This document shows, piece by piece, positions 14,931 to 24,392 of a stretch of 64,000 nucleotides of DNA. Each line of letters opens with the position of its first letter. Within the stretch, counting starts at the first letter, position 1. The notes under the pieces are model-generated. The model did no database searches and had not been told where the DNA came from. It was given only the letters and a program-made list of their open reading frames with translations. A program made the translations under genes and the position numbers. The stretch is taken from assembly GCF_000760695.4 (NCBI RefSeq), contig NZ_JHEG04000001.1:1-64000 (forward strand), given 5' to 3'. The DNA comes from Tolypothrix bouteillei VB521301. Its GTDB lineage: Bacteria > Cyanobacteriota > Cyanobacteriia > Cyanobacteriales > Nostocaceae.

Positions 14931-17645
14931 TCAATGCTGCCTTCTGAATCGAGCGCTTACCACTCGCCATGATATTAATGCGACAAACCAAATGACAGCA
15001 AAAGGGAAGGCGACCAACCCTAAAAGGAAATATAAAGCTAAGTGCCATTGACTGCGTTGAGAAAACTTGATAGATAATTTCATCCATTGTGGTAACATCC
15101 AATCATCTAAAGGAACTTCTAGTTCTATCAGAATCTGGTGTGCTTGGGAGCCAGCAGCAAATCCTTCTGTAACTTTACCAGTCTGATGATAGATCTGAGC
15201 TAGAGCTTGTAAGGAAGAGGCTTCAGCACGGCGATCGCCAATCTCTTTTCTGATAGCCAGTGACTGCTGATAGTAATTAATTGCTTGTTGGTGTTGCTTC
15301 AAACAATTGTAAGCATTACCCAAATAACTAAGCGAAGAAGCTTCAAGAGAGCGATTCCCAATTTCTCTTACAATTGCTAACGACCGCCGACAGTAATAAA
15401 TTGCTTTTTGGTACTTCCCCAAGGAATGGTAAACATTACCCAAATTCTGGAGAGAAGAAGCTTCCCCAACACGATCTCCTATCTGTTTTCTAATTATCAG
15501 AGATCGCCGATAGTAACGAATTGCTGTTTGATACTGTCCAAAAAAAGCATAAGGATTACCCAAATCGTTAAGAGAATTAGCTTCTCCAGTACGATCCCCT
15601 ATCTCTCGAAAAATAGCTAAAGATTGCCGAAAGTAACGAATCGCTTTTCTAGGTAACCCCAAGAAATAATAAGCATTGCCCAAACTGCCGAGAGAATTAG
15701 CCTGTCCAACAAGATCCCCTATTTCTCGTTTAATATTCAGTGACTGCTGATAGTAATTAATGGCGTGTTTGTATTCTTTCAAAGAAGCGTAAACATTGCC
15801 AAAACCAAGCAGAGAAGAAGCTTCCCCAGCACAATCACCTATTTCTCTTCTAATATCTAGCGACTGCTGATAGCAATCAATCGCCTGTTGATACTGCGAT
15901 AAGGAAAAATAAGATTTGCCCAAACCATCTAGAGCCACAGCTTCATCATGACGAGAATAAATTTCTTGAGATTGTCGAAAAGTTTGCAGTGAATATTTGT
16001 AAAACTCAATTGCTTGTTGGATTTGTCCTAAAATATTGTAAGTATGAGCTAGCTGTGTTAAATTACACGCTTCACCATAAGGATTTGCAAGCTCTTGAAA
16101 CATTTCCAGCGATTGCTGATGATTATTTATCGCCAACTTATGTTGACCTAAACAACAATAAGCATGACCCAAATTAGCCAAGGCCCATGCCTTTTTAGAT
16201 TTATCTTCTTGTGTATCTGGCTGCCATTCCGGTACAATTTGTTGGTATAGCTCAACTAAAACCGAACTAAAACCACTTAGTGCTAATGGTTTGTAGCAAA
16301 TATCTATGATATCGTTGGCTAATTCATACTGCTTGAGTTTACAGTAGTGATAAATGATTTCCTGCAAGAGGATTTCACTACTAGATTGATAGTACTTAAT
16401 GGCTCTTTCATGTGCTTCAGTTAAATCACCTGCCTTTTGTTTAACATAAGTCAAAATGAATGGGTGACACTGAAAAATTCGTTCGCCATTTCCGTCGCTT
16501 TCCTCTTGTAATAGCGATCGCCTAGCTAATATTTGTAAATCCTGCTCCGATACTTTCTCATCTGGTAGTTGAGCAATAGCAGCAGTAATATTGAAGGGTA
16601 GGCGATACACACTCAAATTTAGCAGCAACTCTCGTAATTTACCACTGAGGCGGTTAAAGGTGGCATCTAATATCTGACGCATCCAAATATCAACTTTGTG
16701 ACGGTGTAAACCTTCCAACTGCTCATCTATCAAAAACTGACTTACGTTAGCTAAACCATACTTGTGCAAGTGAGTAATGTGTGGATGTAACTCTTCCTTA
16801 TCGCGCAAAAAACTGGTCACTAATGTTAGCAATAATGGATGCCCTTCTGCCCTTTTGGCAAAATCCTGTAATTCTGCCTCAGTACCCAAAATTCCTAAAA
16901 CCCTTAATAGGGTTGCACCCTCTTTTGGTTGTAATCCTGAAAGGGGTAGCCATTGCGACTTTATTTCTGGTAAATTTGGGCGTTCTCGTGAAGTTAGCAG
17001 AATTTTGCTTTTACTCCCGCATCCTAACCAACCTTGGAAAAACTGCTCGTAAAACATATCTAGAGATTGTCCATCCTTTTGCAGCAGACTTTCCAGGTTA
17101 TCAATAACAAGTAAATACCGTCCATCCCGCAAATGGTTCACCAAAGTATCCACCAAACACACTTCTGGAATTGCCTTAACAGATGTGTATGCTATTCCTA
17201 ATCGCAGCAAAACTCGTCGCGCCAACTCAGTAAAAGTTACTTCACGGTTGATATCTACCCAGAATTTCTTATCAAATTCAATGCTCTCATCTTCATAAAT
17301 TTTCGATGCTAACGTTGATTTGCCTGAACCACCTAAACCCGTGATGCCAATCAGTCTAACACTATTATCTGCCATCCATCGGCGGATCTGCTCAACTTCT
17401 TCTATGCGCCCTTGCCAACAGTCCAAGCTGGGACGCATTTCATCAAGGTTAGGTATGATTTGCAGCGATTGCAAATCTTCTGCTGGGTTCCCGACTGATG
17501 CTAGTTGCTTCCCTAAAAAAACATTCCAGACATCACCGCCTATACGCTCGGCATTAACCGTGTCAGCATTAATAAACCCGCCACCAAATTGGGCGTTGCG
17601 TAAGTCATTATTCGAGACTTTTTTGGGGTCTTCGGACTCTGGCAT
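14931..17645 (-). CDS. STAND NTPase (NB-ARC-like) with TPR repeats
   Basis: The 904-aa protein begins with a short Gly/Asn-rich motif at residues 17-41 (A-Q-F-G-G-G-F-I-N-A-D-T, then I-G-G-D-V-W-N). A STAND ATPase follows with Walker A G-L-G-G-S-G-K-S-T (103-111), Walker B L-L-V-I-D-N (178-183), sensor L-L-T-S-R-E (216-221) and the G-H-P-L motif (268-271). About ten tetratricopeptide repeats fill 470-850, each close to 40 residues, and a hydrophobic C-terminal segment (872-895) may be a membrane anchor. STAND proteins act as ATP-dependent sensors that oligomerise on ligand binding, probably through the TPRs. The gene lies 65 nt after the CHAT gene on the same strand, and the N-terminal motif is shared with that protein, so the two probably work together. 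Confidence 0.85.
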   Translation of the reverse strand: MPESEDPKKVSNNDLRNAQFGGGFINADTVNAERIGGDVWNVFLGKQLASVGNPAEDLQSLQIIPNLDEMRPSLDCWQGRIEEVEQIRRWMADNSVRLIGITGLGGSGKSTLASKIYEDESIEFDKKFWVDINREVTFTELARRVLLRLGIAYTSVKAIPEVCLVDTLVNHLRDGRYLLVIDNLESLLQKDGQSLDMFYEQFFQGWLGCGSKSKILLTSRERPNLPEIKSQWLPLSGLQPKEGATLLRVLGILGTEAELQDFAKRAEGHPLLLTLVTSFLRDKEELHPHITHLHKYGLANVSQFLIDEQLEGLHRHKVDIWMRQILDATFNRLSGKLRELLLNLSVYRLPFNITAAIAQLPDEKVSEQDLQILARRSLLQEESDGNGERIFQCHPFILTYVKQKAGDLTEAHERAIKYYQSSSEILLQEIIYHYCKLKQYELANDIIDICYKPLALSGFSSVLVELYQQIVPEWQPDTQEDKSKKAWALANLGHAYCCLGQHKLAINNHQQSLEMFQELANPYGEACNLTQLAHTYNILGQIQQAIEFYKYSLQTFRQSQEIYSRHDEAVALDGLGKSYFSLSQYQQAIDCYQQSLDIRREIGDCAGEASSLLGFGNVYASLKEYKHAINYYQQSLNIKREIGDLVGQANSLGSLGNAYYFLGLPRKAIRYFRQSLAIFREIGDRTGEANSLNDLGNPYAFFGQYQTAIRYYRRSLIIRKQIGDRVGEASSLQNLGNVYHSLGKYQKAIYYCRRSLAIVREIGNRSLEASSLSYLGNAYNCLKQHQQAINYYQQSLAIRKEIGDRRAEASSLQALAQIYHQTGKVTEGFAAGSQAHQILIELEVPLDDWMLPQWMKLSIKFSQRSQWHLALYFLLGLVAFPFAVIWFVALISWRVVSARFRRQH

Positions 17646-17710
17646 GGGTTAACTTGGGCGTTCTGGGTTATCTGTATTATAAATGTCACCACATAGTAGA
17701 TGGCTGTAGA

Positions 17711-19990
17711 CTATTTCTTTTTCAACACGGGAGTCAAATGCTCTGCAATGCCATCTAACTGAATCACGCTGCACCCAAGCTTGTAAGCAAACTCAACGGA
17801 TTCTCCATTACCCAACGTACTGTAAAAGCCTGTTGCAAACTTAATGGCTGCAAGATCTCCTACTTCTTTCTTCATCCCAATTACGTAGGGAATGTGACGG
17901 GCGATCGCTTCCGCCTGTACTTGGGAATAACAAGCGTTGAGGATGACACATTCAATGTGGTTTGCAAACAACTCGAACAATCCAGCTAACGCAACGGTAT
18001 CTACCAGCTGTACATTCCCAGTTTCATCTTCCAGCACCAAACCATCATCCGTACCGTGACCGCTAAAGTGGACGATTTGTGGCTTGAACTCCAGTAATGC
18101 TTGATACACGTCTTGAACTCGTACAGCCCAACGCTGCTTGAGGTCAAAGTAGTTTCGTTTTTTGGCTCGTTGCAATCCGGCATCAATTTCTCTGACCTCT
18201 TCGTCCAATCGTAATGACATTGTGGTTTTTGGATTGGCTGCCAGGATGAGAATTATTTTGGCAGGGGAGTTGCTAGCTTCGGTTTGAGCAACTGAGTTGT
18301 AATTTGTTATGTTACCGCCTACTTGATGGGCAGTGATGGTGTCAGTATTGATGATACCACCCGCAATTTGAGCGCCTTGTAAGTTGAAATTATCTACTCT
18401 TCTTGGCATGGTATCTCCTTGATTGTTATAAGTATTGGCATAAAAACTGGGACTTTGTAATGCCGTCACTACCATAGTTTCCAAACTGGCAATTCTGTTA
18501 TCTTTTTCTGCTATTAGTGCTTTAATTTCTTGCTGTGCTAGTGCTTTTAGTTCGTTATAAATAGTGAAATATTCTGCACTGAGTTCGGACTTATCAGCTG
18601 TAGGGGAAGTTTTTGCTCTGAGTAAAAATTTATCTTCACCTTTGACTTCCATCCCTACAATCCGGAGTTCTGCTTCTGGATGGTTCTCGGCGAGTTGCTT
18701 GAATGAGATAGCGATCGCACGTGGGTCAACGTTGGAGTTATGGTAAAGGTCGAGGGTATCAACAATGGGTTTGATGAAGTCAGCAAAGTCACCGTCTTTA
18801 AATCTTTCGTCCCAGTTGTCAGGCTTGCGTCGGGGGTTAGGGTCGTCAGGGGTGGGAAGTCTCATAAAGACGTAGTCGCACTGCACATCATCTAATTTAG
18901 TTGTACCTGTAATACCCCAGTCTTCAATGTATGCTCCAGTGAGGATAGCTCCAGTTAAATCTGCACCATTGAGTTGTGCTTGCTTCAACTTTGCTCCAGA
19001 TAAATTTACGTTCTGCAAGTTAGCGTGGTTGAGGTTTGCTCTAACAAAACTGGCATCTTGTAAGTTTGCTGTTTTTAGACTCACACCTTCCATATTCAAA
19101 CCATCCAAGTTTTTGGCTTGTCCCTTAAGCGTAACAACTAATCGGCGAATTTTAGGGTTGGCTAGGTAAGTATTTTCTAAACGAGCTAGCTCGATCCATT
19201 TTGCATCTTTCCAGCAAACTCGCGTCAGATCCGCATCTCTAAAGTCAGTATTTTTGAGAATCGCCTCAGTAAAATCGACTTCCGTAAGATTTGCAAAACG
19301 AAACGATGTGCCTCCAAAGGCAGCAAGAACAATAGAAATTTGGCGAATGAAGTTTGACGCTCGATCGCCAGCTAATGCCTTTATAGCAATATAAGCACTT
19401 ATAAAAATTGCGATCGCGGATATAATTGATGCAAAAGCTGCTTCTGTGTTGCTTGTATGAATCGAAGCGGATACTCCAACACCAACCATAGCAAAAATCA
19501 CTACTCCATAAATTGCCCACATTTTAGTTGCAGTAACTGCTACAGTTGCAGCAATTGAAATAGTGACAATACCCAAACTAACTACGATGATTGTAATGAC
19601 TCCTGCTATAGATCCAGCTAGTAACTCAGCAGTTACAGTACCAGATTTAACAACCCCAGTTCCTAGCGAAAACAAAATTACAAGAATCGTTATAGAAATA
19701 GATGTAATAGTAGAAGTTACTATTCCTCTAAAAATTGTTGCAATAAAAAAAAGGCTTAATAAGACTAAAATAGTAGCATTATGAATTGGTCTAGAACTAA
19801 AATCTGAAATGACACTTGCAGTGCCTCGTTGAAATACAGTGGCTGCTAAAGTTGAACAGAAAAATGAAACACTCAGCACTAAACCTGCAAAAGCTGGATT
19901 TAAGCCTGCTTTTGAATTATGAAAATTAGCACCTGTAAGATTTTTATTTTTGAAGGACAAGCTTTTGATATCAGCACTGCTCAAATCCAT
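17711..19990 (-). CDS. Pentapeptide-repeat membrane protein with C-terminal CHAT protease domain
   Basis: The 759-aa protein has a short pentapeptide-like start (1-25) and about six hydrophobic spans between 33 and 207. Pentapeptide repeats (A-N/D-L-x-x type) fill about 225-265 and 295-355, and a helical linker 430-520. A Gly/Asn-rich motif follows at 537-565, then a CHAT domain at 577-759. The CHAT dyad is complete: His645 in H-F-S-G-H-G and Cys687 in L-N-A-C-Y-S. CHAT proteins are caspase-like cysteine proteases used as effectors in conflict systems. An internal ATG at codon 528 has a strong Shine-Dalgarno site, so the protease may also be made alone (232 aa). Downstream and cotranscribed is the STAND NTPase. 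Confidence 0.85.
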   Translation of the reverse strand: MDLSSADIKSLSFKNKNLTGANFHNSKAGLNPAFAGLVLSVSFFCSTLAATVFQRGTASVISDFSSRPIHNATILVLLSLFFIATIFRGIVTSTITSISITILVILFSLGTGVVKSGTVTAELLAGSIAGVITIIVVSLGIVTISIAATVAVTATKMWAIYGVVIFAMVGVGVSASIHTSNTEAAFASIISAIAIFISAYIAIKALAGDRASNFIRQISIVLAAFGGTSFRFANLTEVDFTEAILKNTDFRDADLTRVCWKDAKWIELARLENTYLANPKIRRLVVTLKGQAKNLDGLNMEGVSLKTANLQDASFVRANLNHANLQNVNLSGAKLKQAQLNGADLTGAILTGAYIEDWGITGTTKLDDVQCDYVFMRLPTPDDPNPRRKPDNWDERFKDGDFADFIKPIVDTLDLYHNSNVDPRAIAISFKQLAENHPEAELRIVGMEVKGEDKFLLRAKTSPTADKSELSAEYFTIYNELKALAQQEIKALIAEKDNRIASLETMVVTALQSPSFYANTYNNQGDTMPRRVDNFNLQGAQIAGGIINTDTITAHQVGGNITNYNSVAQTEASNSPAKIILILAANPKTTMSLRLDEEVREIDAGLQRAKKRNYFDLKQRWAVRVQDVYQALLEFKPQIVHFSGHGTDDGLVLEDETGNVQLVDTVALAGLFELFANHIECVILNACYSQVQAEAIARHIPYVIGMKKEVGDLAAIKFATGFYSTLGNGESVEFAYKLGCSVIQLDGIAEHLTPVLKKK
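18407..18419 (-). promoter_or_regulatory. Internal Shine-Dalgarno and start codon for a short CHAT protein
   Basis: On the coding strand AAGGAG lies 5 nt before ATG (18409-18407), in frame inside the long CHAT gene. The product from here would be 232 aa: the Gly/Asn-rich motif at its N-terminus plus the whole CHAT domain. This resembles the STAND neighbour, which also has the motif at its N-terminus. Either the two parts were once separate genes or both forms are made. Confidence 0.5.
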
Positions 19991-20348
19991 ATCTACCAGA
20001 ATATTTTTATTGGATTAAGGATTACTTATAAAAAGTAATATTTATAAAATAAATATGTAAATTTAATTTTCTTTATTTTACAATTATGTATGACTTATTA
20101 ATGCTTCAATTAGTGCTATTCATACAATTTAGGTAAAAGTTATAATTTTATCAATCATAGCATATTTCAACTAAATGAGGTACAGAAGCGCAGGATACCC
20201 ACCCACAAGATTTATCCTATTAAATGTGTAATTCATTTACTTGCAAAGTGCTGTAAAATAGCAATCATAAAGATTTCAAGAAAACTATCTCTTATTTAGA
20301 GATTCAAAAATCATTTCTAATTGCTATATAAAAAAAACGGAAATTTAC
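19991..20348. other. AT-rich intergenic stretch
   Basis: No gene is supported. It is very AT-rich with runs of A and T and should contain the promoter for the CHAT-STAND operon near 19995-20100. A sharply defined promoter cannot be picked out. Confidence 0.35.
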
Positions 20349-20394
20349 GGTTCTTCAGTATCTGTTAATTTAGCATAACAAGTACTGAAGAACC
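20349..20394. repeat. Palindromic dispersed repeat, copy 1
   Basis: GGTTCTTCAGTA at the left pairs with TACTGAAGAACC at the right, around a TTAGCATAACAAG core. A near-identical copy lies at 42671-42711 and a partial inverted one at 40823-40852. In the minus direction a run of eight T follows within 20 nt, so it may serve as terminator of the 20402-20704 gene. Confidence 0.55.
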
Positions 20395-20401
20395 AAATTT
20401 A

Positions 20402-20704
20402 CTATCTACCACACCGCACAGTAATCCAATAGCCGTCGATTTTAATTTGACAAAACCCTTCTTTACCAGAGTCTTCAGCTATTGTAAATTCAATGATATA
20501 TGCATCTTGAAGATTTCTCTTTTCAAGAACTTCATTAAAATCTTTGAGAATAGGTGCTTGGCTGGGTTTAACTTTGTCTGTCTTTTCCCCAACTTGGAAT
20601 CCAATTACTTTAAGGTTGGATAAAGAGTACTTTTCTAAAATTTCCTTACTATCTTTTAGGATATTTTCAAGATTCTGCTCGAGTCTTTCTTTGATTTGTT
20701 CCAT
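20402..20704 (-). CDS. Hypothetical protein, 100 aa
   Basis: The N-terminal 30 residues form a charged E/K/L-rich helix. A strand-rich middle and C-terminus follow (V-I-G-F-Q-V-G, then A-Y-I-I-E-F-T-I-A, then G-Y-W-I-T-V-R-C-G). It resembles trypsin-co-occurring or small chaperone-like alpha/beta proteins only in general shape, and no family is assigned. An AGGGGTAGGAG purine-rich site precedes the ATG. The palindromic repeat lies just downstream. Confidence 0.5.
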   Translation of the reverse strand: MEQIKERLEQNLENILKDSKEILEKYSLSNLKVIGFQVGEKTDKVKPSQAPILKDFNEVLEKRNLQDAYIIEFTIAEDSGKEGFCQIKIDGYWITVRCGR

Positions 20705-21119
20705 ATCTCCTACCCCTTCTCATTGTCTAGACTTACATTTTTATACATCAAGTGTAGTTAATCTTCCGGATTTTCTGAAAAATATAGATTGGGCAGGATA
20801 TCTTGGTATGGGATCGTCCAAGTGGTAATACATTTGTCTGGCATTAAGTATAAAGGCTTATGGCATATGTAATGGGTATACGACGATCGCCTAACCAAGC
20901 GTTGCAAGGGCGGAAGATTAAACCAACTCGCATCATCATTTGACCTGAAATCAGTTCTTAGAAAATGTGAAGGTTGCAATTTGTCGCATCTTCCCCGATC
21001 CCCGTAACTCACGCTCAAAAATGCAACTCAGATTTTCTCAGTGTTAGATTCTCAAACTTTTTGGGCAAGATAAACCTAACGTCTCTGTAATCATTATCAA
21101 GTTGGAGTTAGGAGTCATC
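20705..21119. other. Intergenic stretch before the sacsin-like gene
   Basis: No gene is supported. A minus-strand open frame at 20758-21018 lacks a start site and family features. TTAGGAG just before ATG 21120 is the Shine-Dalgarno of the next gene. Confidence 0.35.
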
Positions 21120-24100
21120 ATGTCCCGTTTTGACAAAAACGTTATTGCCACCTTAAACCGCATTGCCGCGCAGAAAATCTTTGAAAAGATGCGGATTTTA
21201 AGGATGTCATCTACAGAAAACTCCAAGAGACGGTGGATTTGGGAACTGTTACAAAATGCCAATGATAAGGGTGCTATTGATTTTCCCGATGAACAAGTTG
21301 CCGTTAGGGTAAGGTTGACAGATGATTCTATAGAATTCAGTCACAATTACAGCTATTTTACCAACAAAAATATTGAAGGCTTAATCCGTCAAATTAGTTC
21401 GGATGATAAAGACTGGGGAGACACGGATAAAACAGAGATGCCCAAGACGATAGGGAGATTTGGTACGGGCTTTTTGACCACTCACCTGCTGTCAGAAAAA
21501 GTCAACGTGAAGGGGCTTTTTCAAGATGAGGGCGTTCTTCAAAGATTTTCTTTTCCTCTAGACCGGAGTGGTAGGGAACTCAAATCTTTAATTGAGAGTA
21601 TCAACAATTCCTTTGAAGAAGTCAACACGAGCTTAAACGATTCTCCGCATATTGAAAATCCTGACTTTAGCGCTTGCAATACCACATTCGAGTACGAACT
21701 TGATGAATCGGGTAAAGCGATCGCAGAAGTGGGATTGGACGATTTAGAAAATTCCCTTCCCTACACGTTAATTTTTATCGATAAAATTAAACGGGTGGAG
21801 ATTGAAAGAAGCAATTGTGAAAAAATCGTTTACGAGAAGCAAGCACCCACCCATCTAACCAAAGATATCAAAATTGTTGAATTTGATAAAATTCAAGGCG
21901 ATCGCATCCAGAAGCTGTACTTTGCTTGCCTGTCCGAAGAACTGACAAGTATAGCCATTCAAATTGATAGAGATGACAACCAGACATCTATTTTACCTTT
22001 TAATAACGAAACGCCCAAAATCTTCCTGGGCTTTCCACTGATTGGAACGGAAGACTTTAACTTTCCCGTTGTTATCAACAATCCCTTTCTAGAGCCGACA
22101 GAGCCCAGAGATGGGGTATTCCTTACCATGAAGAATGAAGAGAACATTATCAACAATAAAAAGATAGTCCGAGGCTGTGTTGAACTTTACTTTATTCTTT
22201 TACAATATGCGATAGATAACGACTGGCAGAACTTGTACTTACTAGCCAAAACGGATTTACCAAACCCGTTGGATTGGGTTTCTACAGATTGGTACGCGCA
22301 ACACATCCAAAAAGTCTTAAGAGCTAGATTAATGCAATCTAGTATAGTTTATACGGACAACCCCCTGTACCCGAAAATTCAACTGGCAGAAGCTTTATTC
22401 CCCTACGCCAAGTCAAAATCTAAAATCTCAACCATTTGGGATTTTGCTAATGCGTTTTTGAGCGATTGCCTGCCCAAGAAAGAGCACATTGGGTTTTGGT
22501 ACGAGATTATAGACAACAGTTGGGGGAAAGATTTACGCTACACTTTAAAGCGGCTGGTGGCTGATGTTGCTCGATTTTCAAATGTAACCCAACTGAGCGA
22601 TAAAATTCATCAATTTGAGGAAGAAGCATTACATTGGCTGAACAAGCTGATTGGCTTTGTGTTATCCGAAGAGCGGGATTTATTAAGCGAGTTTGCTATT
22701 ATTCCCAACCAGTATGGGGAATTTAAGAAGAGAGAAGAACTTTGGACAGATAAAGATATTCCCGAAGAACTTAAGGATATCTTAAAGATTTTACAACAAG
22801 ACTGGCGCAGTAAGCTAAAACACAATCAAATTACCAGTTGCGAGTTAGCGATCGCCAAATCCATTCAAGATATTGTTGATTCTATCAACAGAATCATTAA
22901 AGAAAATACCAATCCCAAGGTAAAAGATGCTGTTTTGGGATTGATTGCGTGTTTTCCCGCAGATAGCAGTTTATCTAAGAATGGCGATGAAGTGTTGGGA
23001 TTTGCGAAAGACTTTTACCCAACTCCAGACAAGAAAATATTAGCCAATTGGATACCGGGGATTTGGCAGGAGTGTCAGGAATGGTTTATGAATCAAGTCT
23101 GCCATGATATCGACATCAAACAGAACGTTGCCAATCTCGCAGAATATCTCAATCAAGATGCTTTAAAGTGGTTGAGCGATTTTGTGAAGTTTGCTGTCAA
23201 GTATAATTTTGAAAGTTACTTTATGAAGTACGCGATTTTACCCAATCAGAAAGGGGATTTCGCTTGTAAAAAGCAATTGTATGCAGACTTGGGAGTTGAT
23301 GAAGAGTTAAAAGATATTCTAGAGGAATTGGGTGATGATTGCCGCAGTAGACTGTTAGCTGTTGAAATCGAACTCGACCTGGATGGGAAAATTCATACTT
23401 CAGAAGATATTGCCCGTGAAATTACTAAAAGAGTAGAAGCTATCTTAAAAAATGAAGGTCTTGATAAAAGAGAAGAAAGAAATAAACGAGTTTTTTCCAA
23501 GCTCTTACTCTGGTTTTATGAAAATGAATCTTTAGCAGAGAAGATTTTTGGCGATTTATACGACAGGCGTTATCGTTTGAGAAGCGATGAGGAAATCATT
23601 GAGGATATTAAATTCAGACAAGCTATTGTTAACAATAAAAATGGCTATACCGAGCAAGAGATTCTCGAATTAATAAACACTCCCAAAGAAGAGCTATTTC
23701 GGATTTCTCCCGAAGATTTTCACAAATTTGAACAGTGGAAGCACAATCAAAGCCAAATGGCTCAACAAGTGGTGCAAGAAGAGTACAAAGAATTGGTTAC
23801 CCCTCAAGAATTGCTGACGCGGTTGTGCATCTATTCTCCCGAAATGCTGGAACTGGCTAGGAGACGATTTAGAGGGACGAGAATTTACGAATATCTCCGC
23901 TATATCCCTCATGATTTTGCCGAGTATCCTTACGTAGAAGCAATCATCAGACGTGCTAAAAATAACATCATAGCTTATTTGAGCCAAACAGATGGTTACA
24001 ATTGCGATCGCTGGTACGAGCAAAGCACGACTGTCATTGGAGGAATTACGAAAAATGATAGACCGATAACAATTGTGGTAAGACCCTCAGATAGAGGACA

Positions 24101-24242
24101 AGTTATCCTCTTCTATAAAGAAGAATTCGATGCTTTGGAATATCCCGAAACCGAACTGTGGGTGGATAACGATATCAGGCAGGAAATTATCACTCTTGGC
24201 AGGGTCTTGAAAAATACGGGGATAAATCGGATACCTTTGTAG
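21120..24242 (+). CDS. Large Hsp90-like (GHKL, sacsin-type) ATPase
   Basis: The start is at ATG 21120, with AGGAG 6 nt upstream; an ATG at 21102 has none. The 1040-aa protein begins with a GHKL ATPase domain of the type seen in sacsin. The N-box is W-E-L-L-Q-N-A-N-D-K-G (41-51, Glu42 and Asn46), and the glycine loop is I-G-R-F-G-T-G-F-L-T-T-H-L (111-123). The usual D-x-G-x-G box is replaced by E-F-S-H-N (72-76), as is common in sacsin-like proteins. The central part is helical with repeated E-E-L-K-D-I-L segments (about 570 and 740). The C-terminal 100 residues form a separate alpha/beta domain I cannot name. Such large lone ATPases are frequent in bacterial defence islands. The role here is an inference. 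Confidence 0.7.
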   Translation: MSRFDKNVIATLNRIAAQKIFEKMRILRMSSTENSKRRWIWELLQNANDKGAIDFPDEQVAVRVRLTDDSIEFSHNYSYFTNKNIEGLIRQISSDDKDWGDTDKTEMPKTIGRFGTGFLTTHLLSEKVNVKGLFQDEGVLQRFSFPLDRSGRELKSLIESINNSFEEVNTSLNDSPHIENPDFSACNTTFEYELDESGKAIAEVGLDDLENSLPYTLIFIDKIKRVEIERSNCEKIVYEKQAPTHLTKDIKIVEFDKIQGDRIQKLYFACLSEELTSIAIQIDRDDNQTSILPFNNETPKIFLGFPLIGTEDFNFPVVINNPFLEPTEPRDGVFLTMKNEENIINNKKIVRGCVELYFILLQYAIDNDWQNLYLLAKTDLPNPLDWVSTDWYAQHIQKVLRARLMQSSIVYTDNPLYPKIQLAEALFPYAKSKSKISTIWDFANAFLSDCLPKKEHIGFWYEIIDNSWGKDLRYTLKRLVADVARFSNVTQLSDKIHQFEEEALHWLNKLIGFVLSEERDLLSEFAIIPNQYGEFKKREELWTDKDIPEELKDILKILQQDWRSKLKHNQITSCELAIAKSIQDIVDSINRIIKENTNPKVKDAVLGLIACFPADSSLSKNGDEVLGFAKDFYPTPDKKILANWIPGIWQECQEWFMNQVCHDIDIKQNVANLAEYLNQDALKWLSDFVKFAVKYNFESYFMKYAILPNQKGDFACKKQLYADLGVDEELKDILEELGDDCRSRLLAVEIELDLDGKIHTSEDIAREITKRVEAILKNEGLDKREERNKRVFSKLLLWFYENESLAEKIFGDLYDRRYRLRSDEEIIEDIKFRQAIVNNKNGYTEQEILELINTPKEELFRISPEDFHKFEQWKHNQSQMAQQVVQEEYKELVTPQELLTRLCIYSPEMLELARRRFRGTRIYEYLRYIPHDFAEYPYVEAIIRRAKNNIIAYLSQTDGYNCDRWYEQSTTVIGGITKNDRPITIVVRPSDRGQVILFYKEEFDALEYPETELWVDNDIRQEIITLGRVLKNTGINRIPL

Positions 24243-24279
24243 GGATTGTCAGGAGCGTTGGGGGCGCGATCGCTCGATC

Positions 24280-24305
24280 GCGCAAGCTGAAAGAGCGCTT
24301 ATCGC
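24280..24305. repeat. Small dispersed repeat (GCGCAAGCTGAAAG family)
   Basis: This 26-bp unit contains GCGCAAGCTGAAAG and ends GCTTATCGC. Other copies are at 26419-26444 and four in tandem at 35940-36057. At this and the 26419 copy the preceding GCGATCGCTCGATC is also identical. Confidence 0.6.
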
Positions 24306-24392
24306 AGCTTCTTGGTGGCGATCGCTTTGCTACAAGATAGGGCAGATCGCTACTCCTCCAACGCTTCCATATACAGAAAATGCAAGTACAGT

